Both the position numbers and the translations under genes were made by a program. This document shows positions 1-8,459 of a DNA stretch of 64,000 nucleotides, one piece after another (positions within the stretch are counted from its first letter, which is position 1; every line of letters starts with the position of its first letter). Source of the DNA: JAVVHH01 sp963835135 (GTDB lineage: Bacteria > Pseudomonadota > Alphaproteobacteria > Acetobacterales > Acetobacteraceae); contig CAWIEF010000001.1 in the NCBI GenBank assembly GCA_963835135.1, forward strand, positions 62,001-126,000. Direction: 5' to 3'. The notes under the pieces are model-generated. The model saw only the letters and a program-made list of their open reading frames with translations. It was not told the origin of the DNA and did no database searches.

Positions 1-674
1 ACGCCGACCGGGCCGCTCGCCACCACCCGGCCGCGTTCGAGCAGCAGCAGCGTGTCCACCACCTCGGCCGCCGCACGCACGTTCTGCTCGACCAGCAGCA
101 CCGTCAGCCCGTCATCCACCAGCCGCCGCACCGTCTGCAACAGCGCCAGCACCAGCCGCGGCGCCAGCCCGATCGACGGCTCGTCGAGCAGCAGCACGCG
201 CGGACCCATGCGCAGCGCCCGCCCCAGCGCCAACATCTGCCGCTCGCCGCCGCTGAGCGACCCGGCCGGGTTCACCCGCCGCTCCTCCAGCCGCGGAAAC
301 AGCCCGAACACCTCCGCCACCGTGAACGAGCGGCGGCCCGGCCCATCCGCCGCGCGCACCGCCCGCAGGTTGTCCTCCACCGAGAGCCGCAGGAAGACGC
401 CATGCCCCTCCGGCACCAGCGTGATCCCGCGCCGGGCCCGCTCATGCGCCGGCAGCCCCGAGACGTCTTCGCCGCCCAGCCAGACGCGGCCTCGCACCGC
501 CGGGCTCCCGCGCGACCAGCCGGCGATGGCGTTGATCAGCGTGCTCTTCCCGGCCCCGTTGGCGCCCACCACCCCCGACAGCGTCGCCGGCGCCAGCGCC
601 AGCCCGGGCACCGCGACCGCCGGTAACCCGCCATGGGCGACCAGCAGGTCCTCGACCGCCAGCACCGCGCTCAT
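1..674 (-). CDS. livF: Branched-chain amino acid ABC transporter ATP-binding protein LivF, C-terminus cut by window edge
   Basis: ATPase subunit of a Liv/HAAT-type importer, acting on the inner face of the cytoplasmic membrane. Reading leftward from ATG at 674, the protein shows a Walker A motif (GANGAGKS, about residue 37), the LivF-typical VPEGHGVF stretch, the signature LSGGERQM, Walker B VLLLDEP and the following LVEQN switch region. The last residues lie beyond base 1, so the gene is incomplete. Its start overlaps the livG stop by four bases (ATGA, 671–674), which indicates translational coupling. It is the third gene of an SBP–livG–livF series; the two permeases are not between them, so they must lie outside the window or elsewhere. 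Confidence 0.93.
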   Translation of the reverse strand, partial: MSAVLAVEDLLVAHGGLPAVAVPGLALAPATLSGVVGANGAGKSTLINAIAGWSRGSPAVRGRVWLGGEDVSGLPAHERARRGITLVPEGHGVFLRLSVEDNLRAVRAADGPGRRSFTVAEVFGLFPRLEERRVNPAGSLSGGERQMLALGRALRMGPRVLLLDEPSIGLAPRLVLALLQTVRRLVDDGLTVLLVEQNVRAAAEVVDTLLLLERGRVVASGPVG

Positions 675-1444
675 GCCGCGTGGCCCAGATAGGCTTCCAG
701 TACCTGCGGGTCGGCCTGCACCGCATCCGGCGGTCCGCAGGCGATCGGCCGCCCCTGCTCGATCACCAGCACCTCGTCGGCGATCCCCATCACCAGGTCC
801 ATGTGATGCTCGATCAGCACCACCGCGATGCCCTCCGACCTTAGCCGGACCAGCAGATCGCGCAGCCGCGCCAGGTCCGTCCCGCCCAGCCCGGCCCCGG
901 GTTCGTCCAACAACACCACCCTTGCCCCCGGCGCGCACGCCAGCGCGATCGACAGCAGCCGCTGCGCGCCATAGGGCAGCTCCCCCGGCAGCTTGCCGTG
1001 CGTCTCGGCCGGCACCCCGAACGCGACCAGATGCTCGCCCGCCTGCGCCTCCGCCGCCCGTCGCCGCCGCGCCTCGACCGGCGGCGCCAGCACCGAAAGC
1101 GGCAGCGTCGTGCCCCCACGCTGCCCGAGGATGCCGACCAGATTGTCCCGCACCGTCATCCCGCCGAAGAACGCGTTCTGCTGGAACGTGCGGCGCACGC
1201 CGAGCGGCGGCAGCTTGTGCGGCGCGAACGACGTCACGTCCTGCCCGTCCAGCTTCAACCGCCCGCTATGCCGGACCATGTTGGTCGCCGCCTGGAAACA
1301 CGTGCTCTTGCCCGCGCCGTTTGGCCCGATAATGCCCAGGATGCGCCCGGCCCGCACCGACCACGACACATCCTGCAACGCCTGGAACCCGCCGAACCGG
1401 ACGCTCAACCCTTCCGCGGCAAAGACCGGCGGTTCAGTCGCCAA
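671..1444 (-). CDS. livG: Branched-chain amino acid ABC transporter ATP-binding protein LivG
   Basis: Second ATPase of the Liv-type importer, 257 residues. Walker A GPNGAGKS lies near residues 40–47, followed by the LivG-type RTFQQN Q-loop, a GAQRLLSIALA signature region (a degenerate LSGGQ, common in LivG) and Walker B VVLLDEPGAGL. I chose TTG at 1444: it follows a good ribosome-binding site (GGGAGG, 8 bases upstream) and overlaps the end of the solute-binding-protein gene by 11 bases. A longer reading frame to 1606 has no plausible start and would run through the upstream gene. Start choice is moderately certain; the function is clear. Confidence 0.93.
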   Translation of the reverse strand: MATEPPVFAAEGLSVRFGGFQALQDVSWSVRAGRILGIIGPNGAGKSTCFQAATNMVRHSGRLKLDGQDVTSFAPHKLPPLGVRRTFQQNAFFGGMTVRDNLVGILGQRGGTTLPLSVLAPPVEARRRRAAEAQAGEHLVAFGVPAETHGKLPGELPYGAQRLLSIALACAPGARVVLLDEPGAGLGGTDLARLRDLLVRLRSEGIAVVLIEHHMDLVMGIADEVLVIEQGRPIACGPPDAVQADPQVLEAYLGHAA

Positions 1445-2585
1445 TGACCAGCTTCCCTCCCTTGACCGTAAATAGCTCGTAGGTGTGCTGGAGCTGCCCG
1501 TCGGCCGCGAAATGGGCGGTGCCGAACAGCGTATCGGGGATGTCGTGCCCGCGGATGGCCGTCGCCACGGCCTCGCGGTCGAGGCTCTTGGCGCCATTGG
1601 CCGCATGCGCCCAAACCTGCAGCGCCGCCGCCCCGAGCGCGCCGAACTTCTCCGGTTCCTGCTTGAATTGCTTCGTCATCTCGGCCACGAACCGCTGGTT
1701 CTCCTTGTTGGAGGCGAACGGCTCCGCGTGCGGGAAGTAGATGTCCGCGCTGACCAGCCCCTCCGCCGCCGCACCCGCCGTCTCCACCACGCTCGGGCTC
1801 AGCGTGCCCACCGAGCAAACCAGCGGCGCCGTCATGCGGGCCTGCGCATATTGCTGGATGAACGCCGGCAGCCCCGCCCCCTCGTTGGCGTCGATCACCA
1901 CCACGCGGTCGGGCTTGGCCGATTGCAGGCTGGTGATCTCGACCCGGAAATCGGTCTGCGGGAACGGGAATTTCTGCACCGTGGCGATCTCGGCCGCCGC
2001 ACCCTCCCGCTTCAGCGCCGCCTCGATCCCCGCCTGCGCGCCGTTCCCATACGCGTCGTTCTCGGTCACGAACGCCAGCCGCCCAGCCTTGCCCGCGAGA
2101 TCCTTGCTCTTGCCGGCGAGATACTTGGCGATAACGTCCGAATCCTGCGCGTTCGAGCTGTTCAGCCGGATCGCCAGCTTGTTGGACGCGCTGGTCAAGA
2201 TTCCGTCCGCCTTCGAGATCGCCGTGATGTCGAGCACGCCGGCGCGCGCCAGGATCGGCTGCATCGCCAGCGTCACCGGGCTGTTCCACCCCTCGATCAC
2301 CACCGCCACGCCCAAGCCGGCCAGCTCGTTGGCCTTCGCGACGCCCACCGCCGGCGTGCTCTCGTCGTCGCGCACCACCAACTCGATCGGCCGGCCGAGC
2401 ACGCCCCCATCGGCGTTGATCATGCTCGCCATCGCCGTGATGGCGTTGACCACCTCCTGGCCCTGCCGCCCCGCGCCCCCGCTGAGCGGGAAGATCACGC
2501 CCACCTTGACCGCGTCGGCCGCCCGCACCGCCCCGCCCATCCCGATCAGGACGGCAAGGCCAATCAACACGATCCGTCGCTGCAT
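1434..2585 (-). CDS. Liv-type ABC transporter substrate-binding protein (Peripla_BP_6)
   Basis: Periplasmic ligand-binding subunit for the importer encoded downstream, 383 residues. A Sec signal peptide is visible (MQRRIVLIGLAVLIG then a small-residue cleavage region ending near VRAAD). The mature protein begins with VKVGVIFPLSGGAG, the usual opening of LivJ/Peripla_BP_6 proteins, and continues with the two-lobed Rossmann-like pattern (VVIEGWNSP, LAFVTENDAYG). The ATG at 2585 follows GGAGGAG. The ligand could be an amino acid, an amide or an aromatic acid; the sequence does not say which. It is first in the leftward operon and divergent from the reductase gene at 2674. Confidence 0.9.
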   Translation of the reverse strand: MQRRIVLIGLAVLIGMGGAVRAADAVKVGVIFPLSGGAGRQGQEVVNAITAMASMINADGGVLGRPIELVVRDDESTPAVGVAKANELAGLGVAVVIEGWNSPVTLAMQPILARAGVLDITAISKADGILTSASNKLAIRLNSSNAQDSDVIAKYLAGKSKDLAGKAGRLAFVTENDAYGNGAQAGIEAALKREGAAAEIATVQKFPFPQTDFRVEITSLQSAKPDRVVVIDANEGAGLPAFIQQYAQARMTAPLVCSVGTLSPSVVETAGAAAEGLVSADIYFPHAEPFASNKENQRFVAEMTKQFKQEPEKFGALGAAALQVWAHAANGAKSLDREAVATAIRGHDIPDTLFGTAHFAADGQLQHTYELFTVKGGKLVIGD

Positions 2586-2673
2586 GCCGGCTCTCCTCCC
2601 TGGGTGCCGTTTCGGCCTATCCCGCCCGCCACCCTTGCCTATGCTCACCCGCAAGAAAAGGGGGAAGCGGCAC

Positions 2674-3738
2674 ATGGAAGGTGCGCTGATCGTTGCGGGT
2701 GCATCCGGGATCGTGGGCGGCGCGGTCGCGCGGCATGAGGCCGCAAGCGGCCGCGAGGTGATCGGCCTGTCGCGCCGGGCGCCCCCGGGCGGCGTGATGG
2801 CGCGGCACATCCCCGTCGACCTGACCGATGCGGCAGAGTGCCGGGCCAAGCTCGGCACGCTGCGCGGCGTCACCCACCTGGTCTATGCCGCCCTGTTCGA
2901 GAAGCCCGATCTCGGCGCCGGCTGGCTCGAAGCCGACCAGATCGCCACCAACCTGCTCATGCTGCGCAACCTGCTCGACGCGCTGGAAGGTGCCGGGTTA
3001 CAGCACATCACCCTGCTGCAGGGCGCCAAAGCCTACGGCGTGCACCTCGGCCAGATCCCGGTTCCGGCCCGCGAGGATGCCCCGCGCCACCTCCACCCGA
3101 ACTTCTATTGGGAGCAGGAAGACCTCCTGCGCGCCCGCCAGCAGGCCGGCGGCTGGCGCTGGACGGTGCTGCGGCCGCAAGTCGTGCTTGGTTTCGCCGA
3201 AGGCAGCGCCATGAACATGGTCGCCGCCATCGGCGCCTATGCCGCCCTCAGCCGCGCCCGCGGCCTGCCGCTCATCTACCCCGGCCAGGGCCATCGCGTG
3301 ACCGAGGCGACCGACGTCCGCCTGCTCGCCCGCGCCATCGCCTGGGCCGGCGAGAGCCCGGCCGCCGCCGACCAAATCTTCAACGTCACCAACGGCGACG
3401 TCCTCGTCTGGCAGAACTTGTGGCCCGTCGTGGCCCGCCAATTCGGCATGCAGGTCGGTCTGCCGCACCCGATGCCGCTGGCGACCATTATGCCCGGCCA
3501 TGAGACCACCTGGGCTGCGCTCGTCCAGCAGCACGGCCTCGCGCCAACCACCCTCGCCGGCCTGGTCGGCAGCTCCTGGCAGTTCGCCGACTTCGCCTTC
3601 TCGCGCACCCACTCGACGTCCTCCCTCCTGAGCACCATCAAGATCCGCCAGGCCGGCTTTGCCGATTGCATCGACACCGAACAGTCACTCGCCTGGGAGC
3701 TGCAGGACCTCCAGCGCCGCCGCATCCTGCCGTCGTGA
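2674..3738 (+). CDS. PRISE-type short-chain reductase (progesterone 5-beta-reductase/iridoid synthase-like SDR)
   Basis: NAD(P)H-dependent reductase of the extended SDR fold, 354 residues. The dinucleotide motif GASGIVG is at residues 9–15. Two family hallmarks are present: QGAKAYG with the likely catalytic Lys119, and NFYWEQED (143–150) with the likely catalytic Tyr145. A conserved SSWQFADF stretch sits near the C-terminus. PRISE enzymes reduce activated C=C bonds of enones; the natural substrate here is unknown. ATG at 2674 follows AGGGGGAAG; an in-frame ATG at 2641 is upstream of that site and less likely. It stands alone, divergent from the Liv operon and facing marR tail to tail. Confidence 0.85.
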   Translation: MEGALIVAGASGIVGGAVARHEAASGREVIGLSRRAPPGGVMARHIPVDLTDAAECRAKLGTLRGVTHLVYAALFEKPDLGAGWLEADQIATNLLMLRNLLDALEGAGLQHITLLQGAKAYGVHLGQIPVPAREDAPRHLHPNFYWEQEDLLRARQQAGGWRWTVLRPQVVLGFAEGSAMNMVAAIGAYAALSRARGLPLIYPGQGHRVTEATDVRLLARAIAWAGESPAAADQIFNVTNGDVLVWQNLWPVVARQFGMQVGLPHPMPLATIMPGHETTWAALVQQHGLAPTTLAGLVGSSWQFADFAFSRTHSTSSLLSTIKIRQAGFADCIDTEQSLAWELQDLQRRRILPS

Positions 3739-3751
3739 TCGGCCCGCCGCC

Positions 3752-4234
3752 TCAGTCCATCACCGGAACCCGGGAGGTCTGGTTGTGCGCGCGGGTCAGC
3801 TTGCGCAGCAGATCGCTCAACGCCGTCGACTCGTCTCCCGTGAGCGGTTCCAGCAACCGATCCAACGCTGCCGCCGCGCAGCCGTGCAGCGCCTCGAGCC
3901 GGGCGCGGCCCGCGTCGGTCAACGCCAGCCGCCGCCGCCGCCGATCCGGCCCCACCACCCGCGTGATGTAGCCGCCCGCCTCCAGCGTCCTCACCACCGT
4001 GCCGGCCGTCGAGCGGTCCAGCCCCAGCCGCCGCGCCACCGTGATCTGATCGATCGCCGCCACCGAGCTCACCACCGTCAGCACGCCATACTGCGTCGTC
4101 GTCGCCCCCAAATGGGCCGACGCCTCGAGGAAGATCGACGTCGCGATCTGGTGCGCTCGCCGCAGCATGAAGCCCGGCCGGTCATACAGCAGCCGTAGCC
4201 CGTCCGTATCCTGATCCTGGGCCCCTCCAGACAT
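3752..4234 (-). CDS. MarR-family transcriptional regulator
   Basis: Winged helix-turn-helix regulator of 160 residues. The centre shows the MarR pattern: TQYGVLTVV, then the recognition region QITVARRLGLDRSTAGTVVR, and the basic wing DRRRRRLALTDAG. MarR proteins bind palindromes as dimers and release DNA on binding an aromatic ligand. The gene is divergent from an aromatic-acid transporter and a ring hydroxylase, and a perfect 20-bp palindrome lies 10 bases upstream of its ATG. The simplest reading is that it represses the rightward pair and itself. ATG at 4234 was chosen as the only start before the conserved region. Confidence 0.9.
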   Translation of the reverse strand: MSGGAQDQDTDGLRLLYDRPGFMLRRAHQIATSIFLEASAHLGATTTQYGVLTVVSSVAAIDQITVARRLGLDRSTAGTVVRTLEAGGYITRVVGPDRRRRRLALTDAGRARLEALHGCAAAALDRLLEPLTGDESTALSDLLRKLTRAHNQTSRVPVMD

Positions 4235-4244
4235 CACCCCTCCA

Positions 4245-4264
4245 ATCGTCAGACGTCTGACGAT
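4245..4264. promoter_or_regulatory. Perfect 20-bp palindrome, probable MarR operator
   Basis: The bases ATCGTCAGACGTCTGACGAT read identically on both strands. The site lies between the divergent starts of marR (4234) and the aromatic-acid transporter (4337). Its length and symmetry fit a MarR-dimer operator that would control both directions. The assignment rests on position and symmetry only. Confidence 0.75.
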
Positions 4265-4336
4265 CCTTGACGGGACGGCCAGATGGCGCAAGCATCCAAC
4301 CCGGCGGCAGCAGATCGCATAGGGCGGGGACGGACC

Positions 4337-5671
4337 ATGGGCACCTTCGCAGGTGACACGCGCGACATCGATCTCGCCGGCTTCATCGAGGCCCAGCCCG
4401 TCGGCCGGCGTCAGATCCACCTGTTGCTGATGTGCGGCGCCGTCCTGTTCACCGACGGCTTCGACACTCAGGCCATCGGCTACGTCGCGCCGGAACTCGC
4501 CCGCGAGTGGCACCTCGGCCGCGGCGCGCTCGGCTCCGTGTTCAGCGCCGCACTTCTCGGCCTGTTGCTGGGCTCGCTGGTGCTGAGCCCCATCGCCGAC
4601 CGCATCGGCCGCAAATGGATCGTCATCGGCAGCACCTTCGTCTTCGGCCTCCTCACGCTCGCCACGACGCTCGCGCACGACGTCGGCACGCTCACCGCCC
4701 TGCGTTTCCTGACCGGCCTCGGGCTCGGCGGCGCGCTGCCGAACGCGGTCGCGCTGACCGCGGAGATCAGCCCGCACCGGCGGCGCGCCACCATGGTCAT
4801 GACGATGTTCTGCGGCTTCTCGCTCGGCGCCGCCCTGGGCGGCTTGATCGCCGCGGCCATGATCCCGGCCTTCGGCTGGCGCTCCGTCTTCGTCCTCGGC
4901 GGCGTCACCCCGCTCTTCCTGGCCGCCTATCTCGTGCGCGCGCTCCCGGAATCGGCGCGCTTCCTCGCGCTCAAGGGCACCGCCAACGCCCAGGTGAGCC
5001 GTATCGTCGCCTGGCTCTTTCCGGGCACGGCACCCCAAGGCGCCCGCTTCACCGTCGCCGAGCCGCCCGCCATCGGCGTTCCGGTGCGCGACCTGTTCGT
5101 CGCCGGCCGCACGGCCTTCACCCTTCTGCTCTGGACCGTGTTCTTCATGAGCCTCATGGACCTCTACTTCCTGTCCAACTGGCTGCCGACCGTGCTGAGC
5201 GACCTCGGCGCATCCGTCTCCGTCGCCGCGGTCATCGGCGCCATGCTGCAGGTCGGCGGTCTGGTCGGCGTGCTGACCTTGGGCCGGGTCATCGACCGGT
5301 TCTCCTTCCGCGCGCTCGCGCTGACCTACGCCGCCGCCGCCATCGCCATCGCCGCGGTCGGGCTGGCGCACGGCTCGGTGCCGGGCGTCACCGCGGCGGT
5401 GTTCGCCTCCGGCCTGTGCATCGTCGGCGGACAGACCGCCGCCAACGGCCTGGCCGCGGGCTCCTACCCCACCGCCGCCCGCGCCACCGGCGTCGGTTGG
5501 GCGCTGGGCATCGGCCGCATCGGCTCGATCGTCGGCCCGCTGATCGGCGGATGGCTGCTGTCGCTGCATTGGTCCACCGAGGAACTGTTCGGCATCGCCG
5601 CCCTCCCGGCCCTGGGCGCCGCCGCCGCCGCGTTCGCGCTCAGCGGCTTGGCCCGCCAGGAGGCCCGCTGA
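4337..5671 (+). CDS. MFS transporter, aromatic acid:H+ symporter (AAHS) family
   Basis: Twelve-helix inner-membrane permease, 444 residues, resembling PcaK/MhpT-type carriers. Evidence is the early DGFDTQAIGYVAPEL motif in helix 1, the loop 2–3 motif DRIGRKW, a central hydrophilic loop and the repeated helix pattern in the second half. AAHS proteins import benzoates, hydroxyphenylpropionates and related acids with protons. I prefer ATG at 4337 because the family begins about ten residues before the IDLAGFI region and it leaves room for a promoter next to the operator; ATG at 4283 is possible. Its stop overlaps the start of the hydroxylase gene by one base (TGATG), so they form an operon. Confidence 0.9.
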   Translation: MGTFAGDTRDIDLAGFIEAQPVGRRQIHLLLMCGAVLFTDGFDTQAIGYVAPELAREWHLGRGALGSVFSAALLGLLLGSLVLSPIADRIGRKWIVIGSTFVFGLLTLATTLAHDVGTLTALRFLTGLGLGGALPNAVALTAEISPHRRRATMVMTMFCGFSLGAALGGLIAAAMIPAFGWRSVFVLGGVTPLFLAAYLVRALPESARFLALKGTANAQVSRIVAWLFPGTAPQGARFTVAEPPAIGVPVRDLFVAGRTAFTLLLWTVFFMSLMDLYFLSNWLPTVLSDLGASVSVAAVIGAMLQVGGLVGVLTLGRVIDRFSFRALALTYAAAAIAIAAVGLAHGSVPGVTAAVFASGLCIVGGQTAANGLAAGSYPTAARATGVGWALGIGRIGSIVGPLIGGWLLSLHWSTEELFGIAALPALGAAAAAFALSGLARQEAR

Positions 5672-7239
5672 TGGCCGACATGGACGTGATCATCGCCGGC
5701 GGCGGCCCGGTCGGGCTTGGACTGGCCATCGAGCTCGGCCAGCGCGGCGTCCGCTGCCTCGTCGTCGAGCGCTACCCCCAGCCGCAACCGATCCCGCGCG
5801 GCCAGAACCTCACCCAGCGGACGATGGAGCACTTCCACTTCTGGCATGCCGAGAAGGCCCTCCGCGCCGCCCGCACCGTGCCCGCCGAATACGGCATGGG
5901 CGGCATGACCGCCTACGGCACGCTGTTGGGCCCATACCACTACGACTGGATGCAGCGCGAACTCGTCCGCCCGTTCTACTTCACCGACAACGAACGCCTC
6001 CCGCAATACGCGACCGAAGCCGTCCTGCGCGCCCGCGCCGCCGAGCTCCCCACCGTCACGACGGTGTTCGGCTGGTCCGTCGACACCGTCGCGCAGGACG
6101 ACGGCGCCGTCACGGTCCAGCTGGCCGAACGCAACGGACCCGGCCGGCGCACCGTCTCCGCCGCCTACGCCGTCGGCTGCGACGGCAGCCGCTCCGTCGT
6201 GCGCGAGCAGGCCGGGATCACCGAGACCAAGACCGACCACGACCGGCGCATGGTGCTGCTGGTGTTCCGCTCCGAGGAGCTGCACCGACTGCTGGAACGC
6301 TACCCCGGCAAGTCCTTTTACAACGTGCTGCACCCGGACCTGGACGGCTATTGGCAGTTCTTCGGCCGCGTCGACCTCGGCACCACCTGGTTCTTCCATG
6401 CCCCCGTCCCGCCCGGCACGACGAAGGACAATTACGACTTCACCGCCCTGCTGCACCGCGCCGCCGGCGCCGCGTTCGCCGCCGAGATCGAGCATGTCGG
6501 CTTCTGGGACCTGCGCGTCGCCACCGCCGACCACTACGGCGCAGGCCGGGTCTTCATCGCCGGCGACGCCGCCCATAGCCACCCGCCCTACGGCGGCTAC
6601 GGCATCAACACCGGCTTCGAGGACGCCGCCAATCTCGGCTGGAAGCTGGCGGCCGTGCTCCAGGGCTGGGGCGGCCCGGACTTGCTCGCCTCCTACGAGG
6701 CCGAGCGCCGCCCCGTCTTCCTCTCCACCGCCCGCGACTTTATCGAGCGCGCGATCGAGGCGGACCGCGTCTTCCTCCGCGCCCACGACCCGGCCCGCGA
6801 CCGTGCTGCTTTCGAGCAGCACTGGGCCGAACGCAGCGGCGGCACCAAGGGTGAGGTGAACGCCTTCGAGCCGCACTACGAAGGCTCCCCCATCGTCGAC
6901 GGTCCCCCCGGCCAGCCGAGCGCCAAGGGCGGCCACCGCTTCGAAGCCCGGCCCGGCCACCATCTCGCCCCACAGCCGCTGTCGGACGGCCGCAACGTCT
7001 TCGACGCGCTCGGCGACGGCTACACCCTGCTCTGCCTCGCCGACGCCGACCCCGCGCCGTTCCGCGACGCCGCCGCGAACTACCGGGTCCCGCTCACCGT
7101 GCTGGCCGACACGCCCGCTTGCGGCCGCGAGCAGTACGCCAAATCATTCGTCCTGATCCGCCCGGACCAGTTCGTCGCCTGGGCCGGCGATGCCCTACCC
7201 GACGCCGACGCCGTGCTCCGGCGTGTCACCGGGCACTGA
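5671..7239 (+). CDS. FAD-dependent aromatic-ring hydroxylase (PHBH/MhpA-type monooxygenase)
   Basis: Class A flavoprotein monooxygenase of 522 residues that would use NAD(P)H and O2 to hydroxylate a phenolic or aromatic acid. The FAD-binding GGGPVG is at residues 10–15, the DG motif GCDGSRS at about 169–175, and the GDAAHSHPPYGGYG flavin motif from about 298. A C-terminal thioredoxin-like tail, as in MhpA and phenol hydroxylases, follows. It is coupled to the AAHS transporter and sits opposite marR, which supports an inducible aromatic-degradation role. No ring-cleavage dioxygenase is nearby, so the rest of the pathway must lie elsewhere. Exact substrate unknown. Confidence 0.9.
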   Translation: MADMDVIIAGGGPVGLGLAIELGQRGVRCLVVERYPQPQPIPRGQNLTQRTMEHFHFWHAEKALRAARTVPAEYGMGGMTAYGTLLGPYHYDWMQRELVRPFYFTDNERLPQYATEAVLRARAAELPTVTTVFGWSVDTVAQDDGAVTVQLAERNGPGRRTVSAAYAVGCDGSRSVVREQAGITETKTDHDRRMVLLVFRSEELHRLLERYPGKSFYNVLHPDLDGYWQFFGRVDLGTTWFFHAPVPPGTTKDNYDFTALLHRAAGAAFAAEIEHVGFWDLRVATADHYGAGRVFIAGDAAHSHPPYGGYGINTGFEDAANLGWKLAAVLQGWGGPDLLASYEAERRPVFLSTARDFIERAIEADRVFLRAHDPARDRAAFEQHWAERSGGTKGEVNAFEPHYEGSPIVDGPPGQPSAKGGHRFEARPGHHLAPQPLSDGRNVFDALGDGYTLLCLADADPAPFRDAAANYRVPLTVLADTPACGREQYAKSFVLIRPDQFVAWAGDALPDADAVLRRVTGH

Positions 7240-8406
7240 GCGCGCACACGCCAACGCCAGCCCGAGCTGCAGGAAGAAATAGCCCGCGAGGGGCATCGCC
7301 ACCCAGTCGGTGTTGCCCGCGATCGGCCAGAGGTGGATCGCCGTCGCGATGAACAGCCCGGTCCGCAACGGCCCGGCTTCCCGCAACCCCCGCCCGATCG
7401 CCAGCAGCCAAGCCACCGCCAGCGCCGCGAACAGCGCCAGCCCCGGCATGCCCCCTTCGACCGCCGCCTGCATGTAGAAATTATGCGGATGCTGCACGCA
7501 GATGCCGGCCCCGCCGCCATCGCCGCCGCCCCAGCCGCGGAAATACTCCGGCCGGTCGCAGAGACGCCGGAACCCGTCGAACCCGGCCCCGAACAGCGGA
7601 TGCGCGCCGATGATCGCGCTCGACCGCGCGGCGATCTCGCCATAGTGGTTGCCGCCGAAATTCGCCATCTGCGCAGAAAACTCCGTTCGCACCCGGTGCG
7701 ATGCGCTCGGCGACACCACCGGCAGCGCCACCAGCAGCAACGCCGCCGCCAGCCCGGCCGCCATCACCGCCAGACGCACCCGGCGCACCAGCAGCCCGGT
7801 CAACGCCAGCCCGAACAGCGTCAGCAGCAACGGCATTCGCTGCGCCACCAGGATCATCAGCGCCACCCCCGCCACCATCGCGCCCAGCGCCCGCCACCGC
7901 GTGCTCGACCAGACCAGCAGCGCCGGGAACAGGATCCGCGACAGCACCGGCCCCGCCCGCGGCTTGGTGTACGGCCCCGTCAGCTCCCCGTCGCCCCCCT
8001 TCGGCCAGCCGAACAGGTTTTGCCCGAACGCGAACTGCGCCAGGCACTGCACCGCGATGTAGATCACCGACCACCGTAGCAGCCGCGCCACCCAAACCCG
8101 CACCCACTCCGGCCGCAGCACCCAGTACCCCAGCGCAGCCGGCAGCAGCACGAACCGCGCCACCCCCAGCGCCTGCCCCAGATCGGTGCGCACGCTGCAC
8201 AGGACCAGCCAGCCCCACCACGCCGCCCCGAGCCGCACCCAGCCGACCTCGAGCCAAGCCCACTCGCGCCGCACCGCGCACCGCGCCAGGAACAGCACGT
8301 CGATCAGGCTCAGCGTCACATCCGCCAGCGCCCGCCCATGCAGCAGGAACAGCAGCAGCAGCAGAACCAGCCCAACCCCAGCCCTGTCTAACCACCAAAG
8401 CACCAT
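7195..8406 (-). CDS. O-antigen ligase/polymerase-like membrane protein (Wzy_C family)
   Basis: Multi-spanning inner-membrane protein of 403 residues with about ten hydrophobic helices. The C-terminal half has the diagnostic large periplasmic loop with HPLFGAGFDGFR and, after a tryptophan- and glycine-rich stretch, HPHNFYMQAAVEGG; this H-P-H-N-x(7)-E-x-G pattern is typical of O-antigen ligases and polymerases that use lipid-linked glycans. ATG at 8406 was chosen over a longer frame because upstream codons come from a REP-like hairpin. Its 3' end overlaps the convergent hydroxylase gene by 45 bases. No other glycan genes are adjacent, so whether it ligates, polymerises or modifies something else cannot be told. 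Confidence 0.8.
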   Translation of the reverse strand: MVLWWLDRAGVGLVLLLLLFLLHGRALADVTLSLIDVLFLARCAVRREWAWLEVGWVRLGAAWWGWLVLCSVRTDLGQALGVARFVLLPAALGYWVLRPEWVRVWVARLLRWSVIYIAVQCLAQFAFGQNLFGWPKGGDGELTGPYTKPRAGPVLSRILFPALLVWSSTRWRALGAMVAGVALMILVAQRMPLLLTLFGLALTGLLVRRVRLAVMAAGLAAALLLVALPVVSPSASHRVRTEFSAQMANFGGNHYGEIAARSSAIIGAHPLFGAGFDGFRRLCDRPEYFRGWGGGDGGGAGICVQHPHNFYMQAAVEGGMPGLALFAALAVAWLLAIGRGLREAGPLRTGLFIATAIHLWPIAGNTDWVAMPLAGYFFLQLGLALACARSVPGDTPEHGVGVG

Positions 8407-8411
8407 CTGCC

Positions 8412-8444
8412 CCCTCTCCCCCCGGGAGAGGGCCGGGGTGAGGG
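8412..8444. repeat. REP-like palindromic element masking the ligase ribosome-binding site
   Basis: CCCTCTCCC (8412–8420) and GGGAGAGGG (8424–8432) form a perfect 9-bp stem with a three-base loop, followed by GGGGTGAGGG. Similar GC-rich imperfect palindromes are widespread extragenic repeats in proteobacteria. In the leftward transcript the purine arm lies 5 bases before the AUG at 8406 and would itself be the Shine–Dalgarno sequence, so the hairpin could hide the ribosome-binding site. Confidence 0.7.
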
Positions 8445-8459
8445 TCCGCCCCACAGAAC

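Noticed and set aside
3752..5569. A 605-codon frame ending in the MarR protein
   Set aside because: Only the last 160 codons are MarR; the rest is antisense to the transporter gene and runs through the operator.
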